A stretch of DNA of 6,114 bases, taken from contig CALGOE010000251.1 of assembly GCA_937958145.1 (NCBI GenBank), forward strand, positions 1 through 6,114. Direction: 5' to 3'. Positions within the stretch are counted from its first letter, which is position 1; every line of letters starts with the position of its first letter. The notes under the pieces are model-generated. The model was not told where the DNA came from and searched no databases. It saw only the letters and a list, made by a program, of their open reading frames with translations. Shown one piece after another: positions 1-6,085 of the stretch. Position numbers and translations under genes: made by a program. Source of the stretch: an uncultured Desulfobacca sp. (GTDB lineage Bacteria > Desulfobacterota > Desulfobaccia > Desulfobaccales > Desulfobaccaceae).

Positions 1-120
1 TTACTCGACCCCGGCAGAAATTTATTCTGGGGCTAACTTGTTATGATTGCAGAACAATTGGCGATATCACAAAAGCACATTAAAAAGTTGGAAAAAGCTT
101 AGTTTTGGAATTTTTTTGTC

Positions 121-150
121 TTGACTTTGGGGGTAACCATAAATTACTAT
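121..150 (+). promoter_or_regulatory. Candidate upstream sigma70 promoter
   Basis: TTGACT at 121-126 matches five of six bases of the -35 consensus. It is followed after 18 bp by TACTAT at 145-150, a four-of-six match to the -10 box. It lies just upstream of a better -10 element, so the two may be tandem promoters, or only the downstream one may be used. The assignment rests on motif resemblance only. Confidence 0.3.
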
Positions 151-167
151 TGCCCGGGAAAAGTTTT

Positions 168-176
168 TGCTATAAT
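168..176 (+). promoter_or_regulatory. Extended -10 promoter for the transporter operon
   Basis: The bases TGCTATAAT at 168-176 are a perfect extended -10 element: TG, one base, then consensus TATAAT at 171-176. The best -35 nearby is poor (TTGCCC at 150-155 with a short 15-bp spacer), which is tolerable for extended -10 promoters. Transcription would start near 183, about 30 nt ahead of the chosen ATG at 214. This makes any upstream start codon (TTG 121, ATG 175) untranslatable from this promoter. Confidence 0.5.
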
Positions 177-201
177 GGCTGGACCTGGAAGCCAACTGCA
201 G

Positions 202-209
202 AGGAAGGG
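202..209 (+). promoter_or_regulatory. Ribosome-binding site fixing the start at 214
   Basis: The purine-rich stretch AGGAAGGG at 202-209 lies a few bases before ATG 214. The other in-frame candidates, TTG 121 and ATG 175, have no comparable Shine-Dalgarno sequence. ATG 214 also places a normal Sec signal peptide at the N-terminus, so this site decides the start. Confidence 0.65.
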
Positions 210-213
210 AGAG

Positions 214-1269
214 ATGGGCTTGCTGAAAGAGAAAATATGGCCATGGCGGTGCTGGTGTCTCGTCCTCGTGTGCCTGGTCAATCTGGCCTGGTGCCCCGCC
301 CAGGCCCTGGCCGGACGGGTCCTGGAGATGGTGCGGGACAATAAGACCATGCGGGTCGGCGTCAGCGGTGTCTTGCCGGGTTTTTCTCACAAAGACGAGA
401 CCGGGAAATGGCAGGGATTGGAGATTGACCTGGCCCGGGCTGTGGCGGCGGCGGTCTTGGAAGACCCGGGAAAAGTTACCTTTGTCGAGGTGACCACGGC
501 CAACCGCTTCCCCCTCCTCTTAGCGGATAAAGTCGATCTGTTGCTACGTAATACGACCTATGCCTTTAATCGCGAAGCTGCCATGGGCCTCCGGTTTGCC
601 AACATCTACTTCTTTGACGGTCAGGCCTTTATGGTGCCGGTGGCCAGCCCGGTGCAGACGCTGGCGGATTTAAACGGCACCACCATCGGTTATATGCGCC
701 GCACGACCCATGAGCAGACCATAGCGGATTTCTTTCAGGCCAAAGGCTGGACTTACCACGGCCTGCCCGTGGAGACTCTGGTGGAACTCCGGGAAAACCT
801 CCTGGCCGGCCGTTGCCAGGTGATTACGGCTGACCGTGGCCAGCTGGCTGCCCTCCGGCTGCAGGCCCCGGGCGGACCACAGGCCTGGCGTATCCTGCCC
901 GAGGTCATCTCCGAAGAGCCCTTGGCGGCCGTGGTGCGTGCCGGTGATGAGGAGTGGCTCCTCGTGGTGAAATGGGTCATCTATGCCCTTATTAAGGCTG
1001 AGGAGCAGGGCATCACCCAGGCCAACGTCAGGGAAATGCTGGCCAAGCCCCCCAATCCCTCCTTTCAGCGCTTCCTGGCGTCCGATGGCCTGTCGGAAAA
1101 GACGCTCAGCCTTAAACCGGGCTGGGTCCTCCGGGTCATCGAAGCAGTGGGCAATTACGGCGAGATCTATGAGCGCCACTTCGGGCCCACTACGCCGCTG
1201 GCTCTGGAGCGCGGGCCAAACCGGTTGGGCAAGGACGGCGGTTTACTCTTCTCCCCGCCTTTCCGCTAG
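214..1269 (+). CDS. Periplasmic amino-acid-binding protein, AapJ/GltI type (family 3 SBP)
   Basis: This is a 351-residue solute-binding protein that would capture an amino acid or similar small solute in the periplasm. Residues 1-33 form a Sec signal peptide: basic start, hydrophobic core with LVLVCLVNLAW, and an AQALA/G cleavage site after 33. The mature part follows the AapJ/BztA pattern of general L-amino-acid systems: MRVGVSGVLPGFS (46-58), the GLEIDLARAVAAAVL stretch (68-82), RNTTYAF (112-118), the hinge-region TTHE (164-167), GRCQVITAD (199-207), and a C-terminal block ending GGLLFSPPFR (342-351). By family knowledge, the Arg of RNTT and the Asp of TAD hold the ligand carboxylate and amino groups. 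Length is normal for AapJ (about 340). Oddities: two positions that I recall as Cys in AapJ proteins (the LVCGV and TVCV segments) are not Cys here, while GRC is kept. No ABC permease or ATPase follows; the next gene is a secondary carrier 68 bp downstream. An ORF extension to TTG 121 exists but is rejected on RBS and promoter grounds. The family call is confident; the ligand is unknown. Confidence 0.88.
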   Translation: MGLLKEKIWPWRCWCLVLVCLVNLAWCPAQALAGRVLEMVRDNKTMRVGVSGVLPGFSHKDETGKWQGLEIDLARAVAAAVLEDPGKVTFVEVTTANRFPLLLADKVDLLLRNTTYAFNREAAMGLRFANIYFFDGQAFMVPVASPVQTLADLNGTTIGYMRRTTHEQTIADFFQAKGWTYHGLPVETLVELRENLLAGRCQVITADRGQLAALRLQAPGGPQAWRILPEVISEEPLAAVVRAGDEEWLLVVKWVIYALIKAEEQGITQANVREMLAKPPNPSFQRFLASDGLSEKTLSLKPGWVLRVIEAVGNYGEIYERHFGPTTPLALERGPNRLGKDGGLLFSPPFR

Positions 1270-1337
1270 CAGAGAGAACAGGGGCCAGGGCTTAGGGGAG
1301 AGACAGGAATAGGGCCAAGGGAGTTGGGGGTTCGGTT

Positions 1338-2684
1338 ATGTTCAGTGAATACCTGCAAAATATCATTATCGTGGTTGTCTTCATCGGCGTCATCCTCGCC
1401 ATCGCCTTTGATGTCATCGATATGCTCCTGGCCGCCCTGTTGGGCGTCAGCTTCCTCACCGTGTTGGGCATCTTTGACCAACGGGACATCTTGAACGTCA
1501 CCCGCAGTGCCGGCGGCCCCATCGCCCTGCTGTTCGGCGGCATGGTGGTGGCCCGGGTTTTGGCGCCCACCGGCATCTTTGAATATGTGGGCTCCCGGTA
1601 TGTGCTTTTCACCCGGGGCAGCGGCAAACGCTTTCTCCTGAGTCTCTTTCTCCTGGTGGGGCCGCTGTGCACCGTATTGCCCAATGCCACCACCGTCATC
1701 CTGTTGGCCCCCATCATCATCCGGGTGGCTCAGGCCCTGAAGGTGGATATTGTCGGCCCCATGATCATCACGGCCATCATCAGCAATTCGGCCGGTCTGT
1801 TGACCCTGGTGGGCGATCCCGCCACGTTTCTGGTGGGCAGCGCCATCGGCATGACCTTTGTAGAGTACCTCCGCCGGGTCAGTCTGGGCGGTTTGCTCAC
1901 GCTCCTGATATTAGTGCCTCTGGTCCCCTTCCTGATGCGGGATATCTGGCGGACCGAGGTTGCCCTGCCGTCGGACCTCAAACCCGAGCCCCTGACCAGA
2001 CCGTATTTGTGCCTCTTCGCTCTGCTTATCCTCGCCGTGATGGTCGTGCTCTTCATCGCCGGGGAATTGCTGCCATCCCGCATTGTGCCGCCGGCGGTGT
2101 CCATTATTGCTGCGTCGTTGGGCCTCCTGCTCATTTATGAGGCCCAGGTGGACCATGTCACCGATGTGCTCAAGGATGTGGATTGGCGCACCATCCTCTT
2201 TCTCATCGCCCTTTTCTGCCTGGTGGAGGCCTTTGCCAAGACCGGGCTGCTGCAGGGCATGTCCGGAGTGCTTTATACCTGGTTCGGCACCAACCTGTTC
2301 CCCATCAGCCTCTTCCTGCTGGCCTTTGTGGGCCTCTCCTCCAGCGTCCTGGCCAATATCCCGGTGGTGGCCATCATGCTCCTGATGGTCAAAGGCTATC
2401 TGGTCACCGCCCAGTTCGTGCCCGAGACCGGTCTGGCAGCCAGCTTTATGGATTGGCCGCTGACCACCCTGCCGGCCTTCATCGCCATGATGTTTGCCGG
2501 CACCCTGGGTGGCAATGCCACCCTCATCGGCGCTTCCGCCAATGTCGTGGCCGCCGGGATCTGCGGTGCTCAGGGCAAACCCATTTCCTTTATGACCTTC
2601 CTGCGTTATGGCGCTCCCCTGATGGTCTGCCAACTGCTCATGTCGGCGTTTTATATTTTATTGCTGACGCTGGTGCTCACCTGA
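1338..2684 (+). CDS. ArsB/NhaD/SLC13-type permease (ion transporter superfamily)
   Basis: A 448-residue polytopic inner-membrane protein with roughly ten to twelve hydrophobic segments, of the ArsB / P-protein / citrate-carrier branch of the ion transporter superfamily. Such carriers move anions, organic acids or Na+/H+ by secondary transport. Two inverted-repeat halves are visible. The first has PNATTVILLAP (115-125) and LVGDPATFLVGSAIG (157-171). The second has LANIPVVAIMLLM (338-350) and GTLGGNATLIGASANVVAAG (388-407). These correspond to the re-entrant hairpin and unwound-helix motifs that form the substrate and cation site in this fold. A hydrophilic linker at about 201-222 joins the halves. 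In the first half the family's usual GDPPN reads GDPAT. The start ATG 1338 follows GGGGG at 1326-1330, with AAGGGAG at 1317-1323 a more distant alternative. The gene follows the binding protein by 68 bp with no terminator between, so co-transcription is likely. The substrate cannot be read from sequence: arsenite, dicarboxylate, Na+/H+ and amino-acid-derived anions are all possible. There are no ars genes nearby, which argues against arsenite. Confidence 0.85.
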   Translation: MFSEYLQNIIIVVVFIGVILAIAFDVIDMLLAALLGVSFLTVLGIFDQRDILNVTRSAGGPIALLFGGMVVARVLAPTGIFEYVGSRYVLFTRGSGKRFLLSLFLLVGPLCTVLPNATTVILLAPIIIRVAQALKVDIVGPMIITAIISNSAGLLTLVGDPATFLVGSAIGMTFVEYLRRVSLGGLLTLLILVPLVPFLMRDIWRTEVALPSDLKPEPLTRPYLCLFALLILAVMVVLFIAGELLPSRIVPPAVSIIAASLGLLLIYEAQVDHVTDVLKDVDWRTILFLIALFCLVEAFAKTGLLQGMSGVLYTWFGTNLFPISLFLLAFVGLSSSVLANIPVVAIMLLMVKGYLVTAQFVPETGLAASFMDWPLTTLPAFIAMMFAGTLGGNATLIGASANVVAAGICGAQGKPISFMTFLRYGAPLMVCQLLMSAFYILLLTLVLT

Positions 2685-2813
2685 CCGATTCTGTTCGACT
2701 TGGTGTTCGGAAAATGATACATTTCTTAAAAGTGGGGGAAATGTCCCATAATACCCTCCTGCTTTCTTCCAGGGGGACTATGCGCCGAAAAATTCAAGCT
2801 TAGGCCACAAAAA

Positions 2814-2831
2814 CTTGGCAGTCCTTGGCAG
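2814..2831. repeat. Tandem octamer CTTGGCAG, 10-bp period
   Basis: Two perfect copies of CTTGGCAG start at 2814 and 2824, separated by TC, so both face the same side of the helix. They lie about 110-130 bp ahead of the prohibitin start. The arrangement resembles direct-repeat binding sites, but two 8-mers can occur by chance and no regulator is named. The sequence also superficially resembles a sigma54 promoter, but the GG-to-GC spacing is one base short. Confidence 0.25.
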
Positions 2832-2929
2832 GGGATGGTGTCTTCCGGTACACAGCAGCAGCGACCGGCCCTCCCCTTATTTTTTGGTGCGGCCATGCTC
2901 CCTCCCTTTGCCCTTTTTGATAACTTGTC

Positions 2930-2936
2930 AGGAGGT
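2930..2936 (+). promoter_or_regulatory. Consensus Shine-Dalgarno for the prohibitin gene
   Basis: AGGAGGT at 2930-2936 is a full match to the anti-Shine-Dalgarno core, five bases ahead of ATG 2942. It is the strongest ribosome-binding site in the window. It fixes the start and suggests efficient translation. Confidence 0.8.
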
Positions 2937-2941
2937 AAGAA

Positions 2942-3790
2942 ATGGCTCAATATGATCTGGAAAGAACCATTCAGATGGCCCTGCAGCGAGGACCTTTGCG
3001 GCTTGTGGTGATTCTGGGCATTATTGTCCTGCTGGCGCTGTTCAGCCGGCCCTGGGTCCAGGTGGGAGCCGGGGAAAGGGGGGTCGTCCTCAACTTCGGT
3101 GCGGTCCAGGATTATGTCCTCGGCGAGGGGTTACATTTCCGGGTACCGGTCATGCAGAATGTGGTCCTGATCGACGTCAAAGTGCAGAAATCTCTCACCA
3201 ATGCGGCGGCTTCTTCTTCGGATCTGCAGGAGGTCAGCTCCGAAGTGGCGTTGAACTATCACATTATTCCCGATAAGGCCAACGTCGTCTATCAGACCAT
3301 CGGCCTGCACTTCAAGGAGCGCATCATTGATCCGGCCGTCCAGGAAGTGGTCAAGGCCGTCACCGCCAGATATACCGCCGAAGAACTGATCACCAAGCGT
3401 CCGGCCGTCAGTGAAGCCATGCGGACCACCTTGAGCGAAAGACTCCTGGATTACAACATCGCGGTGGACGCCTTCTCCATTGTCGGTTTCAGCTTTTCCA
3501 AGATATTCATGGAAGCCATCGAGGCCAAGCAGACCGCGGAACAATTGGCCCTGAAGGCCCGCCGGGATCTGGAAAGGATTAAGATCGAAGCGGAGCAGAA
3601 GATTACCGCGGCCACGGCCGAGGCCGAGTCCCTCCGGCTGCAACGGGCCAATATCTCTCCCGATCTCATCGAACTGCGCCGCATCGAGGCCAATCTCAAG
3701 GCCATTGAGAAGTGGAACGGCATCCTGCCCCAGGTCACCGGCGGCGGCGCCGTGCCCCTCATCGGCCTCGGCGAGCAGCCCCGAAGATAA
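2942..3790 (+). CDS. Prohibitin-family SPFH (band 7) membrane protein
   Basis: A 282-residue bacterial prohibitin. SPFH proteins of this kind anchor in the inner membrane and assemble into large rings that scaffold membrane domains and often modulate membrane proteases such as FtsH. The sequence shows one N-terminal membrane helix (about 20-35, LRLVVILGIIVLLALF) after a short amphipathic leader. The SPFH domain spans about 40-200: GERGVVLNFGAV (44-55), GLHFRVPV (63-70), SSSDLQEVSSEVALNYHI (91-108) and IFMEAIEAKQTAEQ (188-201). An Ala/Glu-rich coiled coil covers about 190-235, and the tail has EKWNGILPQVTGGGAVPLI (256-274), which is typical of bacterial prohibitins. The length is normal (about 260-300). 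Topology is probably N-in with the domain in the periplasm, by family analogy. No FtsH or NfeD partner lies next to it. It seems to be a single-gene unit ending at the convergent terminator. The family is certain; the client membrane proteins are unknown. Confidence 0.93.
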   Translation: MAQYDLERTIQMALQRGPLRLVVILGIIVLLALFSRPWVQVGAGERGVVLNFGAVQDYVLGEGLHFRVPVMQNVVLIDVKVQKSLTNAAASSSDLQEVSSEVALNYHIIPDKANVVYQTIGLHFKERIIDPAVQEVVKAVTARYTAEELITKRPAVSEAMRTTLSERLLDYNIAVDAFSIVGFSFSKIFMEAIEAKQTAEQLALKARRDLERIKIEAEQKITAATAEAESLRLQRANISPDLIELRRIEANLKAIEKWNGILPQVTGGGAVPLIGLGEQPRR

Positions 3791-3801
3791 CACCGGGCAG
3801 C

Positions 3802-3837
3802 AAAAAAACCAGGGGGCCAATGGCCCCCGTTCTCTTG
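3802..3837. terminator. Convergent Rho-independent terminator
   Basis: A perfect 7-bp stem, GGGGGCC at 3812-3818 and GGCCCCC at 3822-3828, closes a three-base loop AAT. Read on the minus strand it is followed, after TGG, by seven T (the A-run at 3802-3808). That is a textbook terminator for the molybdoenzyme gene, about 135 nt after its stop. Read on the plus strand the tail is only GTTCTCTT, so it would be a weaker terminator for the prohibitin gene, 21 bp after its stop. It probably serves both convergent units. Confidence 0.8.
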
Positions 3838-3845
3838 GATGATGT

Positions 3846-3866
3846 GGGCGAGCCACCGGCTCGCCC
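3846..3866. repeat. Perfect 9-bp palindrome, REP-like
   Basis: GGGCGAGCC (3846-3854) and GGCTCGCCC (3858-3866) are exact inverted copies around the loop ACC. There is no T-run on either side, so it is not a standard terminator by itself. It could strengthen termination or protect the 3' end of the molybdoenzyme message. Its design matches the small dispersed palindromes (REP/RAYT-type) common between convergent genes. Membership of a repeat family is inference. Confidence 0.55.
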
Positions 3867-3901
3867 CTCCCAGGTCATCTGGGTGAAATATCTTTCTGAA
3901 A

Positions 3902-3962
3902 ACCGGCCCCGGTATGTTCCGACTCCCCGGCCGGGTCTGTATCAGGCAAAGCGCCTGGCGCT
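3902..3962. repeat. Small inverted repeats at the molybdoenzyme 3' end
   Basis: Two further short inverted repeats are visible. ACCGG/CCGGT lies at 3902-3913 with a two-base centre, and AGCGC/GCGCT at 3950-3962 with the loop CTG overlaps the last base of the stop codon. The latter has only TTT after it on the minus strand, so at best it is a weak terminator. These may simply reflect high GC content. Confidence 0.25.
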
Positions 3963-6016
3963 CAGATTTCCAGCCGACACCTGAAACTCCGGCTGGAAGG
4001 CGTCCCGGTCACCGGGTCCCGGCGGTCGTCGTCGGTCAGGTTGTTGACATTCATTTCCGGATCGACTTCCCCCCAGCCCCAGGCCAAACGCACCACGCCC
4101 TTGGGCACCGTTGTGGTCAGCCGGGCCCGCAGGCGCACCCGCCCCCGCGGGGTGGTGATGGTCAGCAGCCGGCCCGGTTCCACCCCCCGTTGCGCCGCTT
4201 CTTCGGGGTGCAGATCGGCAGTGGGTTCCGGATCACCCCGACGCAGGGCCGGGATGTGGAAAAACTGGGTGTGGGTGAAGCGGTTCACCCGAGCGCCGCT
4301 GATGCCGATGAGGGCGTCGGGATCGGCAGTTTCAACAAAGCTGATGGGATCCGCGGTGCTGCCGTCCTGGAAAGGGACCGCCGGTTGCCCGGCCGCGGCC
4401 AGGCGGGCAGAAGCAAGCTCCACTTTTCCCGACGGCGTGGCAAAGCCCTGGCGGCGATATTTCTCAAATGCCAGGGGCGTGGCCCGCAGGCCGCCGGGGT
4501 TTTCCCGCAACTGGGCCACCGTCAGTCCGGACGGTTCCAACTGATAATCAATGGCCTCCTCCACCGTCTGCCAGGGGAAATATTCGGCCAGTCCCAGGTG
4601 GCGCCCCAACTCAAACATGATCCACCAATCCGGGCGGCTCTCCCCCAACGGCGGGATCACCTCGTTGGCCAGAATTACCGGGCTGTTGCGCATATACGCC
4701 CGGTTGAGCTGCGTCTTCTCAAAGCAGCTGCAGGCCGGCAGGAGCACATCCGCCAGGCGGGCCGTCTGATTCTGGAACAGGTCGATCATCACCAAAAATT
4801 CCAGCTTCTCAAAGGCCCGGCGGGCCCGATTGGCATCGGCCATAGTAATCACCGGATTGCCGGACTGAACCACCACCATGCGGACAGGATAAGGTTTCTC
4901 CTCTAAAATGGCGTCCACCAGGGCCGATTGCACGTGCAGGCCCCAGTTGTGGTGAAAGGTGTTGAATAAGGGGTGGCCGGCGGTAACCGGAGGAATGTCC
5001 GGCGGACAGTGATCTTTGGCCTGGAGGTCGTTGACCGGCACCGGCTGTAAGATAAAATCGCCGCCCTCTTTGTCCAGATTCCCGGTCAAAGCCCGGAGCA
5101 GGCAGACGGCCCGGGTGGTCTGGAAAACCTGCAGGTGCATGTCCAGGCCGTTGCCGTCGATGATGCAGGCCGGTTTGCTGGTGGCGTAGAGCCGGGCTGC
5201 TTCCCGGATGGCCTGGGGCTCCAGCCAGAGGCGAGGGCCCACTTCCTCCGCCGGAAACCGTGCTGCGGCTGCCCGGAGGTCCTCGAAGCCGACACAGTAC
5301 TGCTCCACAAAGTCGGCGTCATACCAACCCTGGGAGATAATTTCCCGGATCATGGCCATGGCCAGCTGGCCGTCGTGTCCCGGCTTGATCGGCAGCCAGA
5401 TGTCCGCCAGTTTGGCCAGATAAGTCTGCACCGGATCGATGACGATGAGCCTGGCGCCCTGCTCCTTGGCCGCCAGGATGGCTTCGCAGGCCCCGGGGGC
5501 GGTATGACGGTCGTTCTTCCCCCACACGATGATGCAGCGGGAGTTTTTCGGCTGGGCCAGGGTCAGGGAGCCATACGTGTACACATGGGCCATTTCCCGG
5601 GCCACGTGGCAGACCGAACCGTTGCCGATGGTGTTGGGCGAACCGAACAGATTCATGAGGCGGTTGGCATAATCCCAGGGGGCCCCCCAATCCGCAGCCA
5701 TGCCCCTGAGCCAGGCCACGGTCTCGGCCCCGAAGCGCTCCTTGTAAGACAGCATTTTTTCTGCCACCAGATCCAGAGCCGCCTGCCAGGAGGCTTCTTG
5801 AAATTCCCCGGCGGCGCTGCGGATGAGTGGTTTAAGGACCCGGTCCGGCGAGTAGACAATATCCGGCGCTGCCCGGAGCTTGGGGCAGATCAGGGTTTTT
5901 TCCGGCGGCAGCAATGACTTGCGTTCGGCCCGGACGAATCTTCCCCCTTCCACTTCGGCCACCACCGGGCAGCAGGCGGAACAGAGGCGACAGACAGTAT
6001 GAACTTGCTGAGTCAT
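3962..6016 (-). CDS. Molybdopterin-dependent oxidoreductase with N-terminal 4Fe-4S cluster
   Basis: A 684-residue catalytic subunit of the DMSO reductase superfamily (Mo or W, bis-pterin guanine dinucleotide). The N-terminus has C9-x2-C12-x3-C16 and C44 for a 4Fe-4S cluster. C44-P-K46 supplies the Lys that in relatives links cluster and pterin. RLMNLFGSPNT (119-129) precedes VCH at 135-137; Cys136 is the predicted metal ligand. Pterin-binding stretches VWGKNDRHT (164-172) and VIDP...LADIWLPIKPG (192-213) follow. About 568-684 is the molydopterin dinucleotide-binding domain, ending with NVNNLTDDDRRDPVTG and FRC. Overall order and length resemble acetylene hydratase and BisC/formate-dehydrogenase-like proteins. 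However, Ser13 replaces the aspartate next to Cys12 that acetylene hydratase needs, and Cys136 is followed by His as in formate dehydrogenases. There is no Tat signal, so it is cytoplasmic. No iron-sulfur or membrane subunit gene is in the window. The start at ATG (plus position 6016) is preferred because AAAGGT lies 10 nt upstream and residue 1 then sits just before the cluster. A TTG start at 6055 would add 13 residues. The substrate is unknown. Confidence 0.9.
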   Translation of the reverse strand: MTQQVHTVCRLCSACCPVVAEVEGGRFVRAERKSLLPPEKTLICPKLRAAPDIVYSPDRVLKPLIRSAAGEFQEASWQAALDLVAEKMLSYKERFGAETVAWLRGMAADWGAPWDYANRLMNLFGSPNTIGNGSVCHVAREMAHVYTYGSLTLAQPKNSRCIIVWGKNDRHTAPGACEAILAAKEQGARLIVIDPVQTYLAKLADIWLPIKPGHDGQLAMAMIREIISQGWYDADFVEQYCVGFEDLRAAAARFPAEEVGPRLWLEPQAIREAARLYATSKPACIIDGNGLDMHLQVFQTTRAVCLLRALTGNLDKEGGDFILQPVPVNDLQAKDHCPPDIPPVTAGHPLFNTFHHNWGLHVQSALVDAILEEKPYPVRMVVVQSGNPVITMADANRARRAFEKLEFLVMIDLFQNQTARLADVLLPACSCFEKTQLNRAYMRNSPVILANEVIPPLGESRPDWWIMFELGRHLGLAEYFPWQTVEEAIDYQLEPSGLTVAQLRENPGGLRATPLAFEKYRRQGFATPSGKVELASARLAAAGQPAVPFQDGSTADPISFVETADPDALIGISGARVNRFTHTQFFHIPALRRGDPEPTADLHPEEAAQRGVEPGRLLTITTPRGRVRLRARLTTTVPKGVVRLAWGWGEVDPEMNVNNLTDDDRRDPVTGTPSSRSFRCRLEI

Positions 6017-6026
6017 AGAGGTGTTA

Positions 6027-6032
6027 ACCTTT
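6027..6032 (-). promoter_or_regulatory. Ribosome-binding site favouring the ATG at 6016
   Basis: On the minus strand AAAGGT (6032-6027) lies 10 nt before the ATG whose first base is 6016. It is moderate in strength and slightly far. It still supports this start over the in-frame TTG at 6055, which has no clear Shine-Dalgarno. I see no convincing -35/-10 pair between here and the right edge. Confidence 0.4.
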
Positions 6033-6085
6033 GTCAGTTTCAGGCAAGGGGTCAAGGGTCACAAGTTCTGGGCAAAAATTCAGTA

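Larger units (their letters stand above)
1..213. other. Non-coding leader upstream of the binding-protein gene
   Basis: I see no credible gene here on either strand. The left part (about 50-120) is AT-rich compared with the rest of the window, as expected of a promoter region. A weak imperfect hairpin at 10-32 (CAGAA at 15-19 pairing with TTCTG at 25-29, with a bulge and three more G-C pairs) is not followed by a T-run. I do not call it a terminator. A run of seven T (112-118) follows an AT-rich stretch without a strong stem. The tandem promoter candidates and the ribosome-binding site are listed separately. Confidence 0.6.
2685..2941. other. Intergenic region before the prohibitin gene
   Basis: There is no convincing gene in these 257 bp. 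A weak promoter candidate is CATAAT at 2747-2752 (five of six -10 matches) with a poor -35 (TTCTTA, 2723-2728). It would give a leader of about 180 nt. The octamer CTTGGCAG occurs twice (2814-2821 and 2824-2831), exactly one helical turn apart, and could be an operator or chance. A hairpin at about 2755-2776 (CCTCCTG/CAGGGGG with one G-T pair) has no T-tract, so the end of the upstream transporter message is not evident. Continuation of transcription into the prohibitin gene cannot be excluded. Confidence 0.4.

Noticed and set aside
10..32. Hairpin at the left edge as terminator of an upstream gene
   Set aside because: The stem is short and bulged, with no T-tract on either strand, and no upstream gene end is visible.
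214..1269. Lipoprotein signal in the binding protein (Cys27 after NLAW)
   Set aside because: Trp just before the Cys does not fit a lipobox, while AQALA/G at 29-34 is a good signal peptidase I site.
1911..2633. 240-codon minus-strand frame opposite the permease
   Set aside because: The translation is highly hydrophilic and Gly/His/Gln-rich, the mirror image of hydrophobic membrane-helix codons on the real strand.
1338..2684. Calling the permease ArsB (arsenite efflux)
   Set aside because: The fold family is shared with many other carriers, and no arsR, arsC or arsA gene is nearby.
2741..2803. Short 20-codon reading frame after the permease
   Set aside because: The purine stretch before the ATG is too close to act as a normal ribosome-binding site, and the peptide shows no recognisable feature.
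2816..2830. Sigma54-like promoter (TGGCA...TTGGCA)
   Set aside because: The GG and GC elements are one base too close, and the -12 element reads TTGGCA rather than TTGCA. The match is explained by the CTTGGCAG direct repeat.
3131..3856. 241-codon minus-strand frame opposite the prohibitin gene
   Set aside because: It runs antisense to a confident prohibitin and through the terminator hairpin, and has no family features.
3914..4906. Long plus-strand open frame opposite the molybdoenzyme
   Set aside because: It lies wholly antisense to a strongly recognised gene. Its translation is rich in Arg, Gly, Pro and His without domain motifs, as expected of a GC-rich shadow frame.
5135..5917. 260-codon plus-strand open frame opposite the molybdoenzyme N-terminal half
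   Set aside because: Antisense shadow with no ribosome-binding site or recognisable motif.
3962..6016. Calling the molybdoenzyme acetylene hydratase
   Set aside because: The overall layout is similar, but the essential Asp next to the second cluster cysteine is Ser13 here and the residue after the metal-ligand Cys is His instead of Ile.
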